Positions 35,775 to 49,748 of a DNA stretch of 64,000 nt are shown here, one piece after another. Source of the stretch: Siphonodentalium dalli (Eukaryota; Mollusca; Scaphopoda; Gadilida; Siphonodentaliidae); assembly GCA_032622095.1 (NCBI GenBank), contig CP136066.1, positions 54,278,609-54,342,608 on the forward strand, in the 5' to 3' direction. Below the pieces are notes generated by a model. It saw nothing but the letters and a program-made list of their open reading frames with translations. It had not been told where the DNA came from and searched no databases. A program made the translations under genes and the position numbers. Each line of letters opens with the position of its first letter. Within the stretch, counting starts at the first letter, position 1.

Positions 35775-37606
35775 AATTGGTTGAGTTAAAAGTTGATATA
35801 TATATATTGGTTCATCGATTTTAAAGTTATTTTGACAGAGAAAAGCTTCCTAGTCAGTCCCACTATTTGGTCAGTTCTGGTGCAACATGAAACTAGCACT
35901 AGTCAGTAGTGGTACTGGACTGGGAACCAGTCATCTTATGGTTGAGTTAAAAGTTGATGTATACATTGGTTTATCGATTTTCAAGATCTTTTGACATAGA
36001 AAAGCTTCCTAGTCAGTTCCACTATTTGGTCAGTTCTGGTGTGATATGAAAACTAGCACTAGTCAGTAGTGGTGTTGGACTGGGAACCAGTCATCTTATG
36101 GTAGAGTCAAAAGTTGATGTATATATTGGTTAATCGATTTTCAAGTTATTTTGACAGAGAAAAGCTTCCTAGTCAGTCCCACTATTTGGTCAGTTCTAGT
36201 GTGACATGAAAACTAGCACTAGTCAGTAGTGGCACTGGACTGGGAACCAGTCATCCTATGGTTGAATCAAAAGTTGATGTAAATAATGGTTTATCTATTT
36301 TCAAGATCTTTTGACAGAGAAAAGCTTCCTAGTCAGTCCCACTATTTGGTCAGTTCTAGTGTGACATGAAAACTAGCACTAGTCAGTAGTGGTACTGGAC
36401 TGGGAACCAGTCATCCTATGGTTGAGTTAAAAGTTGATGTATACATTGGTTTATCGATTTTCAAGATCTTTTGACAAAGAAAAGCTTCCAAGTCAGTTCC
36501 ACTATTTGGTCAGTTCTGGTGTGATATGAAAACTAGCACTAGCCAGTAGTGGTGTTGGACTGGGAACCAGTCATCTTATGGTTGAGTCAAAAGTTGATGT
36601 ATATATTGGTTTATCAATTTTCAAGTTATTTTGACAGAGAAAAGCTTCCTAGTCAGTCCCACTAATTGGTCAGTTCTAGTGTGACATGAAAACTAGCACT
36701 AGCCAGTAGTGGTACTGGACTGGGAACCAGTCATCTTATGGTTGAGTTAAAAGTATGTCGTATATATTGGTTTATCAATTTTCAAGTTCTTTTGACAGAA
36801 AAGCTTCCCAGTCAGTCCCACTATTCGGTCAGTTCTGGTGACATAAAAACTAGCACTAGTCAGTAGTGGTACTGGACTGGGAACCAGTCATCCTATGGTT
36901 GAGTCAAAAGTTGATGTATACATTGGTTTATCGATTTTCAAGATCTTTTGACAGAGAAAAGCTTCCTAGTCAGTTCCACTATTTGGTCAGTTCTGGTGTG
37001 ATATGAAAACTAGCACTAGCCAGTAGTGGTGTTGGACTGGGAACCAGTCATCTTATGGTTCAGTCAAAAGTTGATGTATATATTGGTTTATCAATTTTCA
37101 AGATCTTTTGAAAGAGAAAAGCTTCCTAGTCAGTCCCACTATTTGGTAAGTTCTAGTGTGACATGAAAACTAGCACTAGTCAGTAGTGGTACGGGACTGG
37201 GAACAAGTCATCTTATGGTTGAGTTAAAAGTTGATGTATACATTGGTTTATTGATTTTCAAGATCTTTTGACAGGGAAAAGCTTCCTAGTCAGTTCCACT
37301 ATTTGGTCAGTTCTGGTGTGATATGAAAACTAGCACTAGCCAGTAGTGGTGTTGGACTGGGAACCAGTCATCTTATGGTTCAGTCAAAAGTTGATGTATA
37401 TATTGGTTTATCGATTTTCAAGTTCTTTCGGCAGAGAAACGCTTCCTAGTCAGTCCCACTATTTGGTCAGATCTGGTGTGAAATGAAAACTAGCACTAGT
37501 CAGTATTGGTACTGGACTGGGAACCAGTCATCTTATAGTTTAGTTATCAGTCGACGTTTATATATGTTTGCCATTTTTTTAAGTTCTTTCAATAGAAAAT
37601 ATTATA
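35775..37606. repeat. Monomer array 11: 11 monomers plus tail 37533-37606
   Basis: Same length and order as arrays 4 and 14, with the TTCGGCAG/GAAACGCTTCC end monomer near 37428 and the GGTAAGTTC variant near 37146. Confidence 0.94.
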
Positions 37607-38252
37607 ACACCACTGGCTAGTGCTAGTCAAAACATTCTAATTTCTGGGATGCTTCAAAGAAAATAACACCTTTGTTCTTATTAACAACAGTACTAAAAAT
37701 ATATATAAAAGTCAGGAATGGACAAGATAAACTGTCAAATCTACATGATGAGCTGATACATGGCATTAACAGCTTAAGATGCTAATGTGTTTTGTCACAT
37801 TGATTAGGTATTGTTTTGACAAGTCAACAACCACTGACATCAAAGCTGGAGCATTATGTGTCATTAGATAGTCTATTGTTTGTCACAAAGTGAGAACTTT
37901 TCACATCATTAGCAAGTTTGAAGTGAGGGTTTAAATATTCTGCAGAAACTAAATTTTCAGCATAACATCAACTGTAGTGGGCAGGAAAGCAGCTAGGATT
38001 TAATATTATAACAACTTGGGGTTTTTTTCAACATTGGATTATTTTAGGCATCCAAGCTTAAGGTAAGGTAAATTAATTTTTTTATAATCTTAGATTTGTG
38101 TTTAAAATCAATCACAACACATTTTTTTTTTCGATTGTAAAATTTATGGATTTACATTTAATATCATTCATCCAAAAGTAACTTTTAAAATTAAACAAAT
38201 GTCCTAAAAAAAAGTTAATAGAAACATTCAGTTGAAATTGTTCTGACATTCA
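37607..38252. repeat. Leader 12 (646 bp)
   Basis: Carries the leader-5 variants: one fewer ACA, GATGCTTCAAAG, CTTGGGGTTTTTTTC and GGTAAATTAATT. Confidence 0.93.
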
Positions 38253-41200
38253 AATTGGTTGAGTTAAAAGTTGATATATATATATTGGTTCATCGATTTT
38301 AAAGTTATTTTGACAGAGAAAAGCTTCCTAGTCAGTCCCACTATTTGGTCAGTTCTGGTGCAACATGAAACTAGCACTAGTCAGTAGTGGTACTGGACTG
38401 GGAACCAGTCATCTTATGGTTGAGTTAAAAGTTGATGTATACATTGGTTTATCGATTTTCAAGATCTTTTGACATAGAAAAGCTTCCTAGTCAGTTCTAC
38501 TATTTGGTCAGTTCTGGTGTTATATGAAAACTAGCACTAGTCAGTAGTGGTGTTGGACTGGGAACCAGTCATCTAATGGTAGAGTCAAAAGTTGATGTAT
38601 ATATTGGTTAATCGATTTTCAAGTTATTTTGACAGAGAAAAGCTTCCTAGTCAGTCCCACTATTTGGTCAGTTCTAGTGTGACATGAAAACTAGCACTAG
38701 TCAGTAGTGGCACTGGACTGGGAACCAGTCATCATATGGTTGAATCAAAAGTTGATGTAAATAATGGTTTATCTATTTTCAAGATCTTTTGACAGAGAAA
38801 AGCTTCCTAGTCAGTCCCACTATTTGGTCAGTTCTAGTGTGACATGAAAACTAGCACTAGTCAGTAGTGGTACTGGACTGGGAACCAGTCATCCTATGGT
38901 TGAGTTAAAAGTTGATGTATACATTGGTTTATCGATTTTCAAGATCTTTTGACAAAGAAAAGCTTCCAAGTCAGTTCCACTATTTGGTCAGTTCTGGTGT
39001 GATATGAAAACTAGCACTAGCCAGTAGTGGTGTTGGACTGGGAACCAGTCATCTTATGGTTGAGTCAAAAGTTGATGTATATATTGGTTTATCAATTTTC
39101 AAGTTATTTTGACAGAGAAAAGCTTCCTAGTCAGTCCCACTAATTGGTCAGTTCTAGTGTGACATGAAAACTAGCACTAGCCAGTAGTGGTACTGGACTG
39201 GGAACCAGTCATCTTATGGTTGAGTTAAAAGTATGTCGTATATATTGGTTTATCAATTTTCAAGTTCTTTTGACAGAAAAGCTTCCCAGTCAGTAACACT
39301 ATTCGGTCAGTTCTGGTGACATAAAAACTAGCACTAGTCAGTAGTGGTACTGGACTGGGAACCAGTCATCCTATGGTTGAGTCAAAAGTTGATGTATACA
39401 TTGGTTTATCGATTTTCAAGATCTTTTGACAGAGAAAAGCTTCCTAGTCAGTTCCACTATTTGGTCAGTTCTGGTGTGATATGAAAACTAGCACTAGCCA
39501 GTAGTGGTGTTGGACTTGGAACCAGTCATCTTATGGTTCAGTCAAAAGTTGATGTATATATTGGTTTATCAATTTTCAAGATCTTTTGAAAGAGAAAAGC
39601 TTCCTAGTCAGTCCCACTATTTGGTCAGTTCTAGTGTGACATGAAAACTAGCACTAGTCAGTAGTGGTACGGGACTGGGAACAAGTCATCCTATGGTTGA
39701 GTCAAAAGTTGATGTATACATTGGTTTATCGATTTTCAAGATCTTTTGACAGAGAAAAGCTTCCTAGTCAGTTCCACTAATTGGTCAGTTCTAATGTGAC
39801 ATGAAAACTAGCACTAGTCAGTAGTGGTACTGGACTGGGAACCAGTCATCTTATGGTTGAGTTAAAAGTTGATGTATACATTGGTTTATCGATTTTCAAG
39901 ATCTTTTGACAGGGAAAAGCTTCCTAGTCAGTTCCACTATTTGGTCAGTTCTGGTGTGATATGAAAACTAGCACTAGCCAGTAGTGGTGTTGGACTGGGA
40001 ACCAGTCATCTTATGGTTCAGTCAAAAGTTGATGTATATATTGGTTTATCAATTTTCAAGATCTTTTGAAAGAGAAAAGCTTCCTAGTCAGTCCCACTAT
40101 TTGGACAGTTCTAGTGTGACATGAAAACTAGCACTAGTCAGTAGTGGTACTGGACTGGGAACCAGTCATCCTACGGTTGAGTTAAAAGTTGATGTATATA
40201 TTGGTTTATCGATTTTCAAGTTATTTTGACAGAGAAAAGCTTCCTAGTCAGTCCCACTAATTGGTCAGTTCTAGTGTGACATGAAAACTAGCACTAGTCA
40301 GTAGTGGTACTGGACTGGGAACCAGTCATCTTATGGTTGAGTTAAAAGTATGTCGTATATATTGGTTTAACAATTTTCAAGTTCTTTTGACAGAAAAGCT
40401 TCCCAGTCAGTCCCACTATTCGGTCAGTTCTGGTGACATAAAAACTAGCACTAGTCAGTAGTGGTACTGGACTGGGAACCAGTCATCCTATGGTTGAGTC
40501 AAAAGTTGATGTATACATTGGTTTATCGATTTTCAAGATCTTTTGACAGAGAAAAGCTTCCTAGTCAGTTCCACTATTTGGTCAGTTCTGGTGTGATATG
40601 AAAACTAGCACTAGCCAGTAGTGGTATTGGACTGGGAACCAGTCATCTTATGGTTGAGTCAAAAGTTGATGTATATATTGGTTTATCTATTTTCAAGATC
40701 TTTTGACAGAGAAAAGCTTCCTAGTCAGTCCCACTATTTGGTCAGTTCTAGTGTGACATGAAAACTAGCACTAGTCAGTAGTGGTACTGGACTGGGAACC
40801 AGTCATCTTATGGTTGAGTTAAAAGTTGATGTATACATTGGTTTATCGATTTTCAAGATCTTTTGACATAGAAAAGCTTCCTAGTCAGTTCCACTATTTG
40901 GTCAGTTCTGGTGTGATATGAAAACTAGCACTAGCCAGTAGTGGTGTTGGACTGGGAACCAGTCATCTTATGGTTGAGTCAAAAGTTTATGTATCTATTT
41001 TCAAGATCTTTTGACAAAGAAAAGCTTCCTAGTCAGTTCCACTATTTGGTCAGTTCTGGTGTGATATGAAAACTAGCACTAGCCAGTAGTGGTGTTGGAC
41101 TGGGAACCAGTCATCTTATGGTTGAGTCAAAAGTTGATGTATATATATTGGTTTATCTACTTTCAAGATCTTTTGACAGAGAAAAGCTTCCTAGTCAGTC

Positions 41201-43097
41201 CCACTATTTGGTCAGTTCTAGTGTGACATGAAAACTAGCACTAGTCAGTAGTGGTACTGGACTGGGAACCAGTCATCCTATGGTTGAGTTAAAAGTTGAT
41301 GTATATATTGGTTTATCGATTTTCAAGTTATTTTGACAGAGAAAAGCTTCCTAGTCAGTCCCACTAATTGGTCAGTTCTAGTGTGACATGAAAACTAGCA
41401 CTAGTCAGTAGTGGTACTGGACTGGGAACCAGTCATCTTATGGTTGAGTTAAAAGTATGTCGTATATATTGGTTTATCTATTTTCAAGATCTTTTGACAA
41501 AGAAAAGCTTCCAAGTCAGTCCCACTATTCGGTCAGTTCTGGTGACATAAAAACTAGCACTAGTCAGTAGTGGTACTGGACTGGGAACCAGTCATCCTAT
41601 GGTTGAGTCAAAAGTTGATGGATACATTGGTTTATCGATTTTCAAGATCTTTTGACAGAGAAAAGCTTCCAAGTCAGTTCCACTATTTGGTCAGTTCTGG
41701 TGTGATATGAAAACTAGCACTAGCCAGTAGTGGTGTTGGACTGGGAACCAGTCATCTTATGGTTGAGTCAAAAGTTGATGTATATATTGGTTTATCAATT
41801 TTCAAGTTATTTTGACAGAGAAAAACTTCCTAGTCAGTCCCACTAATTGGTCAGTTCTAGTGTGACATGAAAACTAGCACTAGCCAGTAGTGGTACTGGA
41901 CTGGGAACCAGTCATCTTATGGTTGAGTTAAAAGTATGTCGTATATATTGGTTTATCAATTTTCAAGTTCTTTTGACAGAAAAGCTTCCCAGTCAGTCCC
42001 ACTATTCGGTCAGTTCTGGTGACATAAAAACTACCACTAGTCAGTAGTGGTACTGGACTGGGAACCAGTCATCCTATGGTTGAGTCAAAAGTTGATGTAT
42101 ACATTGGTTTATCGATTTTCAAGATCTTTTGACAGAGAAAAGCTTCCTAGTCAGTTCCACTATTTGGTCAGTTCTGGTGTGATATGAAAACTAGCACTAG
42201 CCAGTAGTGGTATTGGACTGGGAACCAGTCATCTTATGGTTGAGTCAAAAGTTGATGTATATATTGGTTTATCTATTTTCAAGATCTTTTGACAGAGAAA
42301 AGCTTCCTAGTCAGTCCCACTATTTGGTCAGTTCTAGTGTGACATGAAAACTAGCACTAGTCAGTAGTGGTACTGGACTGGGAACCAGTCATCTTATGGG
42401 TGAGTTAAAAGTTGATGTATACATTGGTTTATCGATTTTCAAGATCTTTTGACATAGAAAAGCTTCCTAGTCAGTTCCACTATTTGGTCAGTTCTGGTGT
42501 GATATGAAAACTAGCACTAGCCAGTAGTGGTGTTGGACTGGGAACCAGTCATCTTATGGTTGAGTCAAAAGTTTATGTATCTATTTTCAAGATCTTTTGA
42601 CAAAGAAAAGCTTCCAAGTCAGTTCCACTATTTGGTCAGTTCTGGTGTGATATGAAAACTAGCACTAGCCAGTAGTGGTGTTGGACTGGGAACCAGTCAT
42701 CTTATGGTTGAGTCAAAAGTTGATGTATATATATTGGTTTATCTACTTTCAAGATCTTTTGACAGAGAAAAGCTTCCTAGTCAGTCCCACTATTTGGTCA
42801 GTTCTGGTGTGAAATGAAAACTAGCACTAGTCAGTAGTGGTACTGGACTGGGAACCAGTCATCCTATGGTTGAGTCAAAAGTTGATGTATATATTGGTTT
42901 ATCGATTTTCAAGTTCTTTTGACAGAGAAACTCTTCCTAGTCAGTCCCACTATTTGGTCAGATCTGGTGTGAAATGAAAACTAGCACTAGTCAGTATTGG
43001 TACTGGACTGGGAACCAGTCATCTTATAGTTTAGTTATCAGTCGACGTTTATATATGTTTGCCATTTTTTTAAGTTCTTTCAATAGAAAATATTATA
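38253..43097. repeat. Monomer array 12: 30 monomers plus tail 43024-43097
   Basis: Near-identical to array 5 and one base shorter, lacking the extra A. It includes the same hybrid 157-type monomer near 41451 and the same CTACCACTAG variant near 42031. Confidence 0.94.
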
Positions 43098-43385
43098 ACA
43101 CCACTGGCTAGTGCTAGTCAAAACATTCTAATTTCTGGGATGCCTCAAAGAAAATAACACCTTTGTTCTTATTAACAACAACAGTACTAAAAATATATAT
43201 AAAAGTCAGGAATGGACAAGATAAACTGTCAAATCTACATGATGAGCTGATACATGGCATTAACAGCTTAAGATGCTAATGTGTTTTGTCACATTGATTA
43301 GGTATTGTTTTGACAAGTCAACAACCACTGACATCAAAGCTGGAGCATTATGTGTCATTAGATAGTCTATTGTTTGTCACAAAGT
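43098..43385. repeat. Leader 13, truncated to 288 bp
   Basis: Third copy of the truncated leader, with the same AAAGT join as leaders 6 and 9. Confidence 0.94.
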
Positions 43386-44082
43386 TGATGTATACATTGG
43401 TTTATCGATTTTCAAGATCTTTTGACATAGAAAAGCTTCCTAGTCAGTTCCACTATTTGGTCAGTTCTGGTGTGATATGAAAACTAGCACTAGTCAGTAG
43501 TGGTGTTGGACTGGGAACCAGTCATCTTATGGTAGAGTCAAAAGTTGATGTATATATTGGTTAATCGATTTTCAAGTTATTTTGACAGAGAAAAGCTTCC
43601 TAGTCAGTCCCACTATTTGGTCAGTTCTAGTGTGACATGAAAACTAGCACTAGTCAGTAGTGGCACTGGACTGGGAACCAGTCATCCTATGGTTGAATCA
43701 AAAGTTGATGTATATATATTGGTTTATCTACTTTCAAGATCTTTTGACAGAGAAAAGCTTCCTAGTCAGTCCCACTATTTGGTCAGTTCTGGTGTGAAAT
43801 GAAAACTAGCACTAGTCAGTAGTGGTACTGGACTGGGAACCAGTCATCCTATGGTTGAGTCAAAAGTTGATGTATATATTGGTTTATCGATTTTCAAGTT
43901 CTTTTGACAGAGAAACTCTTCCTAGTCAGTCCCACTATTTGGTCAGATCTGGTGTGAAATGAAAACTAGCACTAGTCAGTATTGGTACTGGACTGGGAAC
44001 CAGTCATCTTATAGTTTAGTTATCAGTCGACGTTTATATATGTTTGCCATTTTTTTAAGTTCTTTCAATAGAAAATATTATA
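43386..44082. repeat. Monomer array 13: about 4 monomers plus tail 44009-44082
   Basis: Third copy of the 985-bp unit array, 623 bp before the tail as in arrays 6 and 9. Confidence 0.93.
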
Positions 44083-44731
44083 ACACCACTGGCTAGTGCT
44101 AGTCAAAACATTCTAATTTCTGGGATGCCTCAAAGAAAATAACACCTTTGTTCTTATTAACAACAACAGTACTAAAAATATATATAAAAGTCAGGAATGG
44201 ACAAGATAAACTGTCAAATCTACATGATGAGCTGATACATGGCATTAACAGCTTAAGATGCTAATGTGTTTTGTCACATTGATTAGGTATTGTTTTGACA
44301 AGTCAACAACCACTGACATCAAAGCTGGAGCATTATGTGTCATTAGATAGTCTATTGTTTGTCACAAAGTGAGAACTTTTCACATCATTAGCAAGTTTGA
44401 AGTGAGGGTTTAAATATTCTGCAGAAACTAAATTTTCAGCATAACATCAACTGTAGTGGGCAGGAAAGCAGCTAGGATTTAATATTATAACAACTTGGGT
44501 TTTTTTTCAACATTGGATTATTTTAGGCATCCAAGCTTAAGGTAAGGTATATTAATTTTTTTATAATCTTAGATTTGTGTTTAAAATCAATCACAACACA
44601 TTTTTTTTTTCGATTGTAAAATTTATGGATTTACATTTAATATCATTCATCCAAAAGTAACTTTTAAAATTAAACAAATGTCCTAAAAAAAAGTTAATAG
44701 AAACATTCAGTTGAAATTGTTCTGACATTCA
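44083..44731. repeat. Leader 14 (649 bp)
   Basis: Full-length leader of the common type. The large duplication runs through it and about 1 kb into the following array. Confidence 0.93.
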
Positions 44732-46563
44732 AATTGGTTGAGTTAAAAGTTGATATATATATATTGGTTCATCGATTTTAAAGTTATTTTGACAGAGAAA
44801 AGCTTCCTAGTCAGTCCCACTATTTGGTCAGTTCTGGTGCAACATGAAACTAGCACTAGTCAGTAGTGGTACTGGACTGGGAACCAGTCATCTTATGGTT
44901 GAGTTAAAAGTTGATGTATACATTGGTTTATCGATTTTCAAGATCTTTTGACATAGAAAAGCTTCCTAGTCAGTTCCACTATTTGGTCAGTTCTGGTGTG
45001 ATATGAAAACTAGCACTAGTCAGTAGTGGTGTTGGACTGGGAACCAGTCATCTTATGGTAGAGTCAAAAGTTGATGTATATATTGGTTAATCGATTTTCA
45101 AGTTATTTTGACAGAGAAAAGCTTCCTAGTCAGTCCCACTATTTGGTCAGTTCTAGTGTGACATGAAAACTAGCACTAGTCAGTAGTGGCACTGGACTGG
45201 GAACCAGTCATCCTATGGTTGAATCAAAAGTTGATGTAAATAATGGTTTATCTATTTTCAAGATCTTTTGACAGAGAAAAGCTTCCTAGTCAGTCCCACT
45301 ATTTGGTCAGTTCTAGTGTGACATGAAAACTAGCACTAGTCAGTAGTGGTACTGGACTGGGAACCAGTCATCCTATGGTTGAGTTAAAAGTTGATGTATA
45401 CATTGGTTTATCGATTTTCAAGATCTTTTGACAAAGAAAAGCTTCCAAGTCAGTTCCACTATTTGGTCAGTTCTGGTGTGATATGAAAACTAGCACTAGC
45501 CAGTAGTGGTGTTGGACTGGGAACCAGTCATCTTATGGTTGAGTCAAAAGTTGATGTATATATTGGTTTATCAATTTTCAAGTTATTTTGACAGAGAAAA
45601 GCTTCCTAGTCAGTCCCACTAATTGGTCAGTTCTAGTGTGACATGAAAACTAGCACTAGCCAGTAGTGGTACTGGACTGGGAACCAGTCATCTTATGGTT
45701 GAGTTAAAAGTATGTCGTATATATTGGTTTATCAATTTTCAAGTTCTTTTGACAGAAAAGCTTCCCAGTCAGTCCCACTATTCGGTCAGTTCTGGTGACA
45801 TAAAAACTAGCACTAGTCAGTAGTGGTACTGGACTGGGAACCAGTCATCCTATGGTTGAGTCAAAAGTTGATGTATACATTGGTTTATCGATTTTCAAGA
45901 TCTTTTGACAGAGAAAAGCTTCCTAGTCAGTTCCACTATTTGGTCAGTTCTGGTGTGATATGAAAACTAGCACTAGCCAGTAGTGGTGTTGGACTGGGAA
46001 CCAGTCATCTTATGGTTCAGTCAAAAGTTGATGTATATATTGGTTTATCAATTTTCAAGATCTTTTGAAAGAGAAAAGCTTCCTAGTCAGTCCCACTATT
46101 TGGTAAGTTCTAGTGTGACATGAAAACTAGCACTAGTCAGTAGTGGTACGGGACTGGGAACAAGTCATCTTATGGTTGAGTTAAAAGTTGATGTATACAT
46201 TGGTTTATTGATTTTCAAGATCTTTTGACAGGGAAAAGCTTCCTAGTCAGTTCCACTATTTGGTCAGTTCTGGTGTGATATGAAAACTAGCACTAGCCAG
46301 TAGTGGTGTTGGACTGGGAACCAGTCATCTTATGGTTCAGTCAAAAGTTGATGTATATATTGGTTTATCGATTTTCAAGTTCTTTCGGCAGAGAAACGCT
46401 TCCTAGTCAGTCCCACTATTTGGTCAGATCTGGTGTGAAATGAAAACTAGCACTAGTCAGTATTGGTACTGGACTGGGAACCAGTCATCTTATAGTTTAG
46501 TTATCAGTCGACGTTTATATATGTTTGCCATTTTTTAAAGTTCTTTCAATAGAAAATATTATA
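44732..46563. repeat. Monomer array 14: 11 monomers plus tail 46490-46563
   Basis: 2481-bp unit class with the TTCGGCAG end monomer. Its tail reads CCATTTTTTAAAG, unlike arrays 4 and 11. Homology with array 7 ends at about 45732 (TTTATC here, TTTAAC there). Confidence 0.94.
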
Positions 46564-47207
46564 ACACCACTGGCTAGTGCTAGTCAAAACATTCTAATTT
46601 CTGGGATGCTTCAAAGAAAATAACACCTTTGTTCTTATTAACAACAGTACTAAAAATATATATAAAAGTCAGGAATGGACAAGATAAACTGTCAAATCTA
46701 CATGATGAGCTGATACATGGCATTAACAGCTTAAGATGCTAATGTGTTTTGTCACATTGATTAGGTATTGTTTTGACAAGTCAACAACCACTGACATCAA
46801 AGCTGGAGCATTATGTGTCATTAGATAGTATTGTTTGTCACAAAGTGAGAACTTTTCACATCATTAGCAAGTTTGAAGTGAGGGTTTAAATATTCTGCAG
46901 AAACTAAATTTTCAGCATAACATCAACTGTAGTGGGCAGGAAAGCAGCTAGGATTTAATATTATAACAACTTGGGTTTTTTTTCAACATTGGATTATTTT
47001 AGGCATCCAAGCTTAAGGTAAGGTATATTAATTTTTTTATAATCTTAGATTTGTGTTTAAAATCAATCACAACACATTTTTTTTTTCGATTGTAAAATTT
47101 ATGGATTTACATTTAATATCATTCATCCAAAAGTAACTTTTAAAATTAAACAAATGTCCTAAAAAAAAGTTAATAGAAACATTCAGTTGAAATTGTTCTG
47201 ACATTCA
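46564..47207. repeat. Leader 15 (644 bp)
   Basis: Lacks one ACA triplet and also lacks CT in GATAGTATTG (others GATAGTCTATTG). It has GATGCTTCAAAG. The same three changes occur in leader 16, marking units 15 and 16 as sisters. Confidence 0.93.
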
Positions 47208-49039
47208 AATTGGTTGAGTTAAAAGTTGATATATATATATTGGTTCATCGATTTTAAAGTTATTTTGACAGAGAAAAGCTTCCTAGTCAGTCCCACTATT
47301 TGGTCAGTTCTGGTGCAACATGAAACTAGCACTAGTCAGTAGTGGTACTGGACTGGGAACCAGTCATCTTATGGTTGAGTCAAAAGTTGATGTATACATT
47401 GGTTTATCGATTTTCAAGATCTTTTGACATAGAAAAGCTTCCTAGTCAGTTCCACTATTTGGTCAGTTCTGGTGTGATATGAAAACTAGCACTAGTCAGT
47501 AGTGGTGTTGGACTGGGAACCAGTCATCTTATGGTAGAGTCAAAAGTTGATGTATATATTGGTTAATCGATTTTCAAGTTATTTTGACAGAGAAAAGCTT
47601 CCTAGTCAGTCCCACTATTTGGTCAGTTCTAGTGTGACATGAAAACTAGCACTAGTCAGTAGTGGCACTGGACTGGGAACCAGTCATCCTATGGTTGAAT
47701 CAAAAGTTGATGTAAATAATGGTTTATCTATTTTCAAGATCTTTTGACAGAGAAAAGCTTCCTAGTCAGTCCCACTATTTGGTCAGTTCTAGTGTGACAT
47801 GAAAACTAGCACTAGTCAGTAGTGGTACTGGACTGGGAACCAGTCATCCTATGGTTGAGTTAAAAGTTGATGTATACATTGGTTTATCGATTTTCAAGAT
47901 CTTTTGACAAAGAAAAGCTTCCAAGTCAGTTCCACTATTTGGTCAGTTCTGGTGTGATATGAAAACTAGCACTAGCCAGTAGTGGTGTTGGACTGGGAAC
48001 CAGTCATCTTATGGTTGAGTCAAAAGTTGATGTATATATTGGTTAATCGATTTTCAAGTTATTTTGACAGAGAAAAGCTTCCTAGTCAGTCCCACTATTT
48101 GGTCAGTTCTAGTGTGACATGAAAACTAGCACTAGTCAGTAGTGGCACTGGACTGGGAACCAGTCATCCTATGGTTGAGTTAAAAGTATGTCGTATATAT
48201 TGGTTTATCAATTTTCAAGTTCTTTTGACAGAAAAGCTTCCCAGTCAGTCCCACTATTCGGTCAGTTCTGGTGACATAAAAACTAGCACTAGTCAGTAGT
48301 GGTACTGGACTGGGAACCAGTCATCCTATGGTTGAGTCAAAAGTTGATGTATACATTGGTTTATCGATTTTCAAGATCTTTTGACAGAGAAAAGCTTCCT
48401 AGTCAGTTCCACTATTTGGTCAGTTCTGGTGTGATATGAAAACTAGCACTAGCCAGTAGTGGTGTTGGACTGGGAACCAGTCATCTTATGGTTCAGTCAA
48501 AAGTTGATGTATATATTGGTTTATCAATTTTCAAGATCTTTTGAAAGAGAAAAGCTTCCTAGTCAGTCCCACTATTTGGTAAGTTCTAGTGTGACATGAA
48601 AACTAGCACTAGTCAGTAGTGGTACGGGACTGGGAACAAGTCATCTTATGGTTGAGTTAAAAGTTGATGTATACATTGGTTTATTGATTTTCAAGATCTT
48701 TTGACAGGGAAAAGCTTCCTAGTCAGTTCCACTATTTGGTCAGTTCTGGTGTGATATGAAAACTAGCACTAGCCAGTAGTGGTGTTGGACTGGGAACCAG
48801 TCATCTTATGGTTCAGTCAAAAGTTGATGTATATATTGGTTTATCGATTTTCAAGTTCTTTCGGCAGAGAAACGCTTCCTAGTCAGTCCCACTATTTGGT
48901 CAGATCTGGTGTGAAATGAAAACTAGCACTAGTCAGTATTGGTACTGGACTGGGAACCAGTCATCTTATAGTTTAGTTATCAGTCGACGTTTATATATGT
49001 TTGCCATTTTTTAAAGTTCTTTCAATAGAAAATATTATA
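47208..49039. repeat. Monomer array 15: 11 monomers plus tail 48966-49039
   Basis: Same length as array 14. One stretch, about 48042-48173, reads GGTTAATCGATTTTC, then GTGGCACTGG and CCTATGG. That is the signature of monomer 3 rather than of the monomer expected here (TTTATCAATTTTC, ACTAATTGG, AGCCAGTAG). This looks like a conversion patch. The second monomer also reads GAGTCAAAAG where sisters read GAGTTAAAAG. Confidence 0.93.
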
Positions 49040-49748
49040 ACACCACTGGCTAGTGCTAGTCAAAACATTCTAATTTCTGGGATGCTTCAAAGAAAATAAC
49101 ACCTTTGTTCTTATTAACAACAGTACTAAAAATATATATAAAAGTCAGGAATGGACAAGATAAACTGTCAAATCTACATGATGAGCTGATACATGGCATT
49201 AACAGCTTAAGATGCTAATGTGTTTTGTCACATTGATTAGGTATTGTTTTGACAAGTCAACAACCACTGACATCAAAGCTGGAGCATTATGTGTCATTAG
49301 ATAGTATTGTTTGTCACAAAGTGAGAACTTTTCACATCATTAGCAAGTTTGAAGTGAGGGTTTAAATATTCTGCAGAAACTAAATTTTCAGCATAACATC
49401 AACTGTAGTGGGCAGGAAAGCAGCTAGGATTTAATATTATAACAACTTGGGTTTTTTTTCAACATTGGATTATTTTAGGCATCCAAGCTTAAGGTAAGGT
49501 ATATTAATTTTTTTATAATCTTAGATTTGTGTTTAAAATCAATCACAACACATTTTTTTTTTCGATTGTAAAATTTATGGATTTACATTTAATATCATTC
49601 ATCCAAAAGTAACTCTTAAAATTAAACAAATGTCCTAAAAAAAAGTAAAACTATAGAAAAAATTTAAGAAAAATATTAAATTGAAATGTTTTGACATTCA
49701 AATTTGAGTTTAAATAGAAACATTCAGTTGAAATTGTTCTGACATTCA
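49040..49748. repeat. Leader 16 (709 bp), with 65-bp insertion
   Basis: Has the leader-15 deletions plus about 65 extra bases at roughly 49646-49713. The insert contains a diverged copy of the leader's right edge (TTGAAATGTTTTGACATTC beside TTGAAATTGTTCTGACATTC). This is either a tandem duplication with unusual divergence or an older form of the leader. It also has AACTCTTAAAATT where others read AACTTTTAAAATT. Confidence 0.93.
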
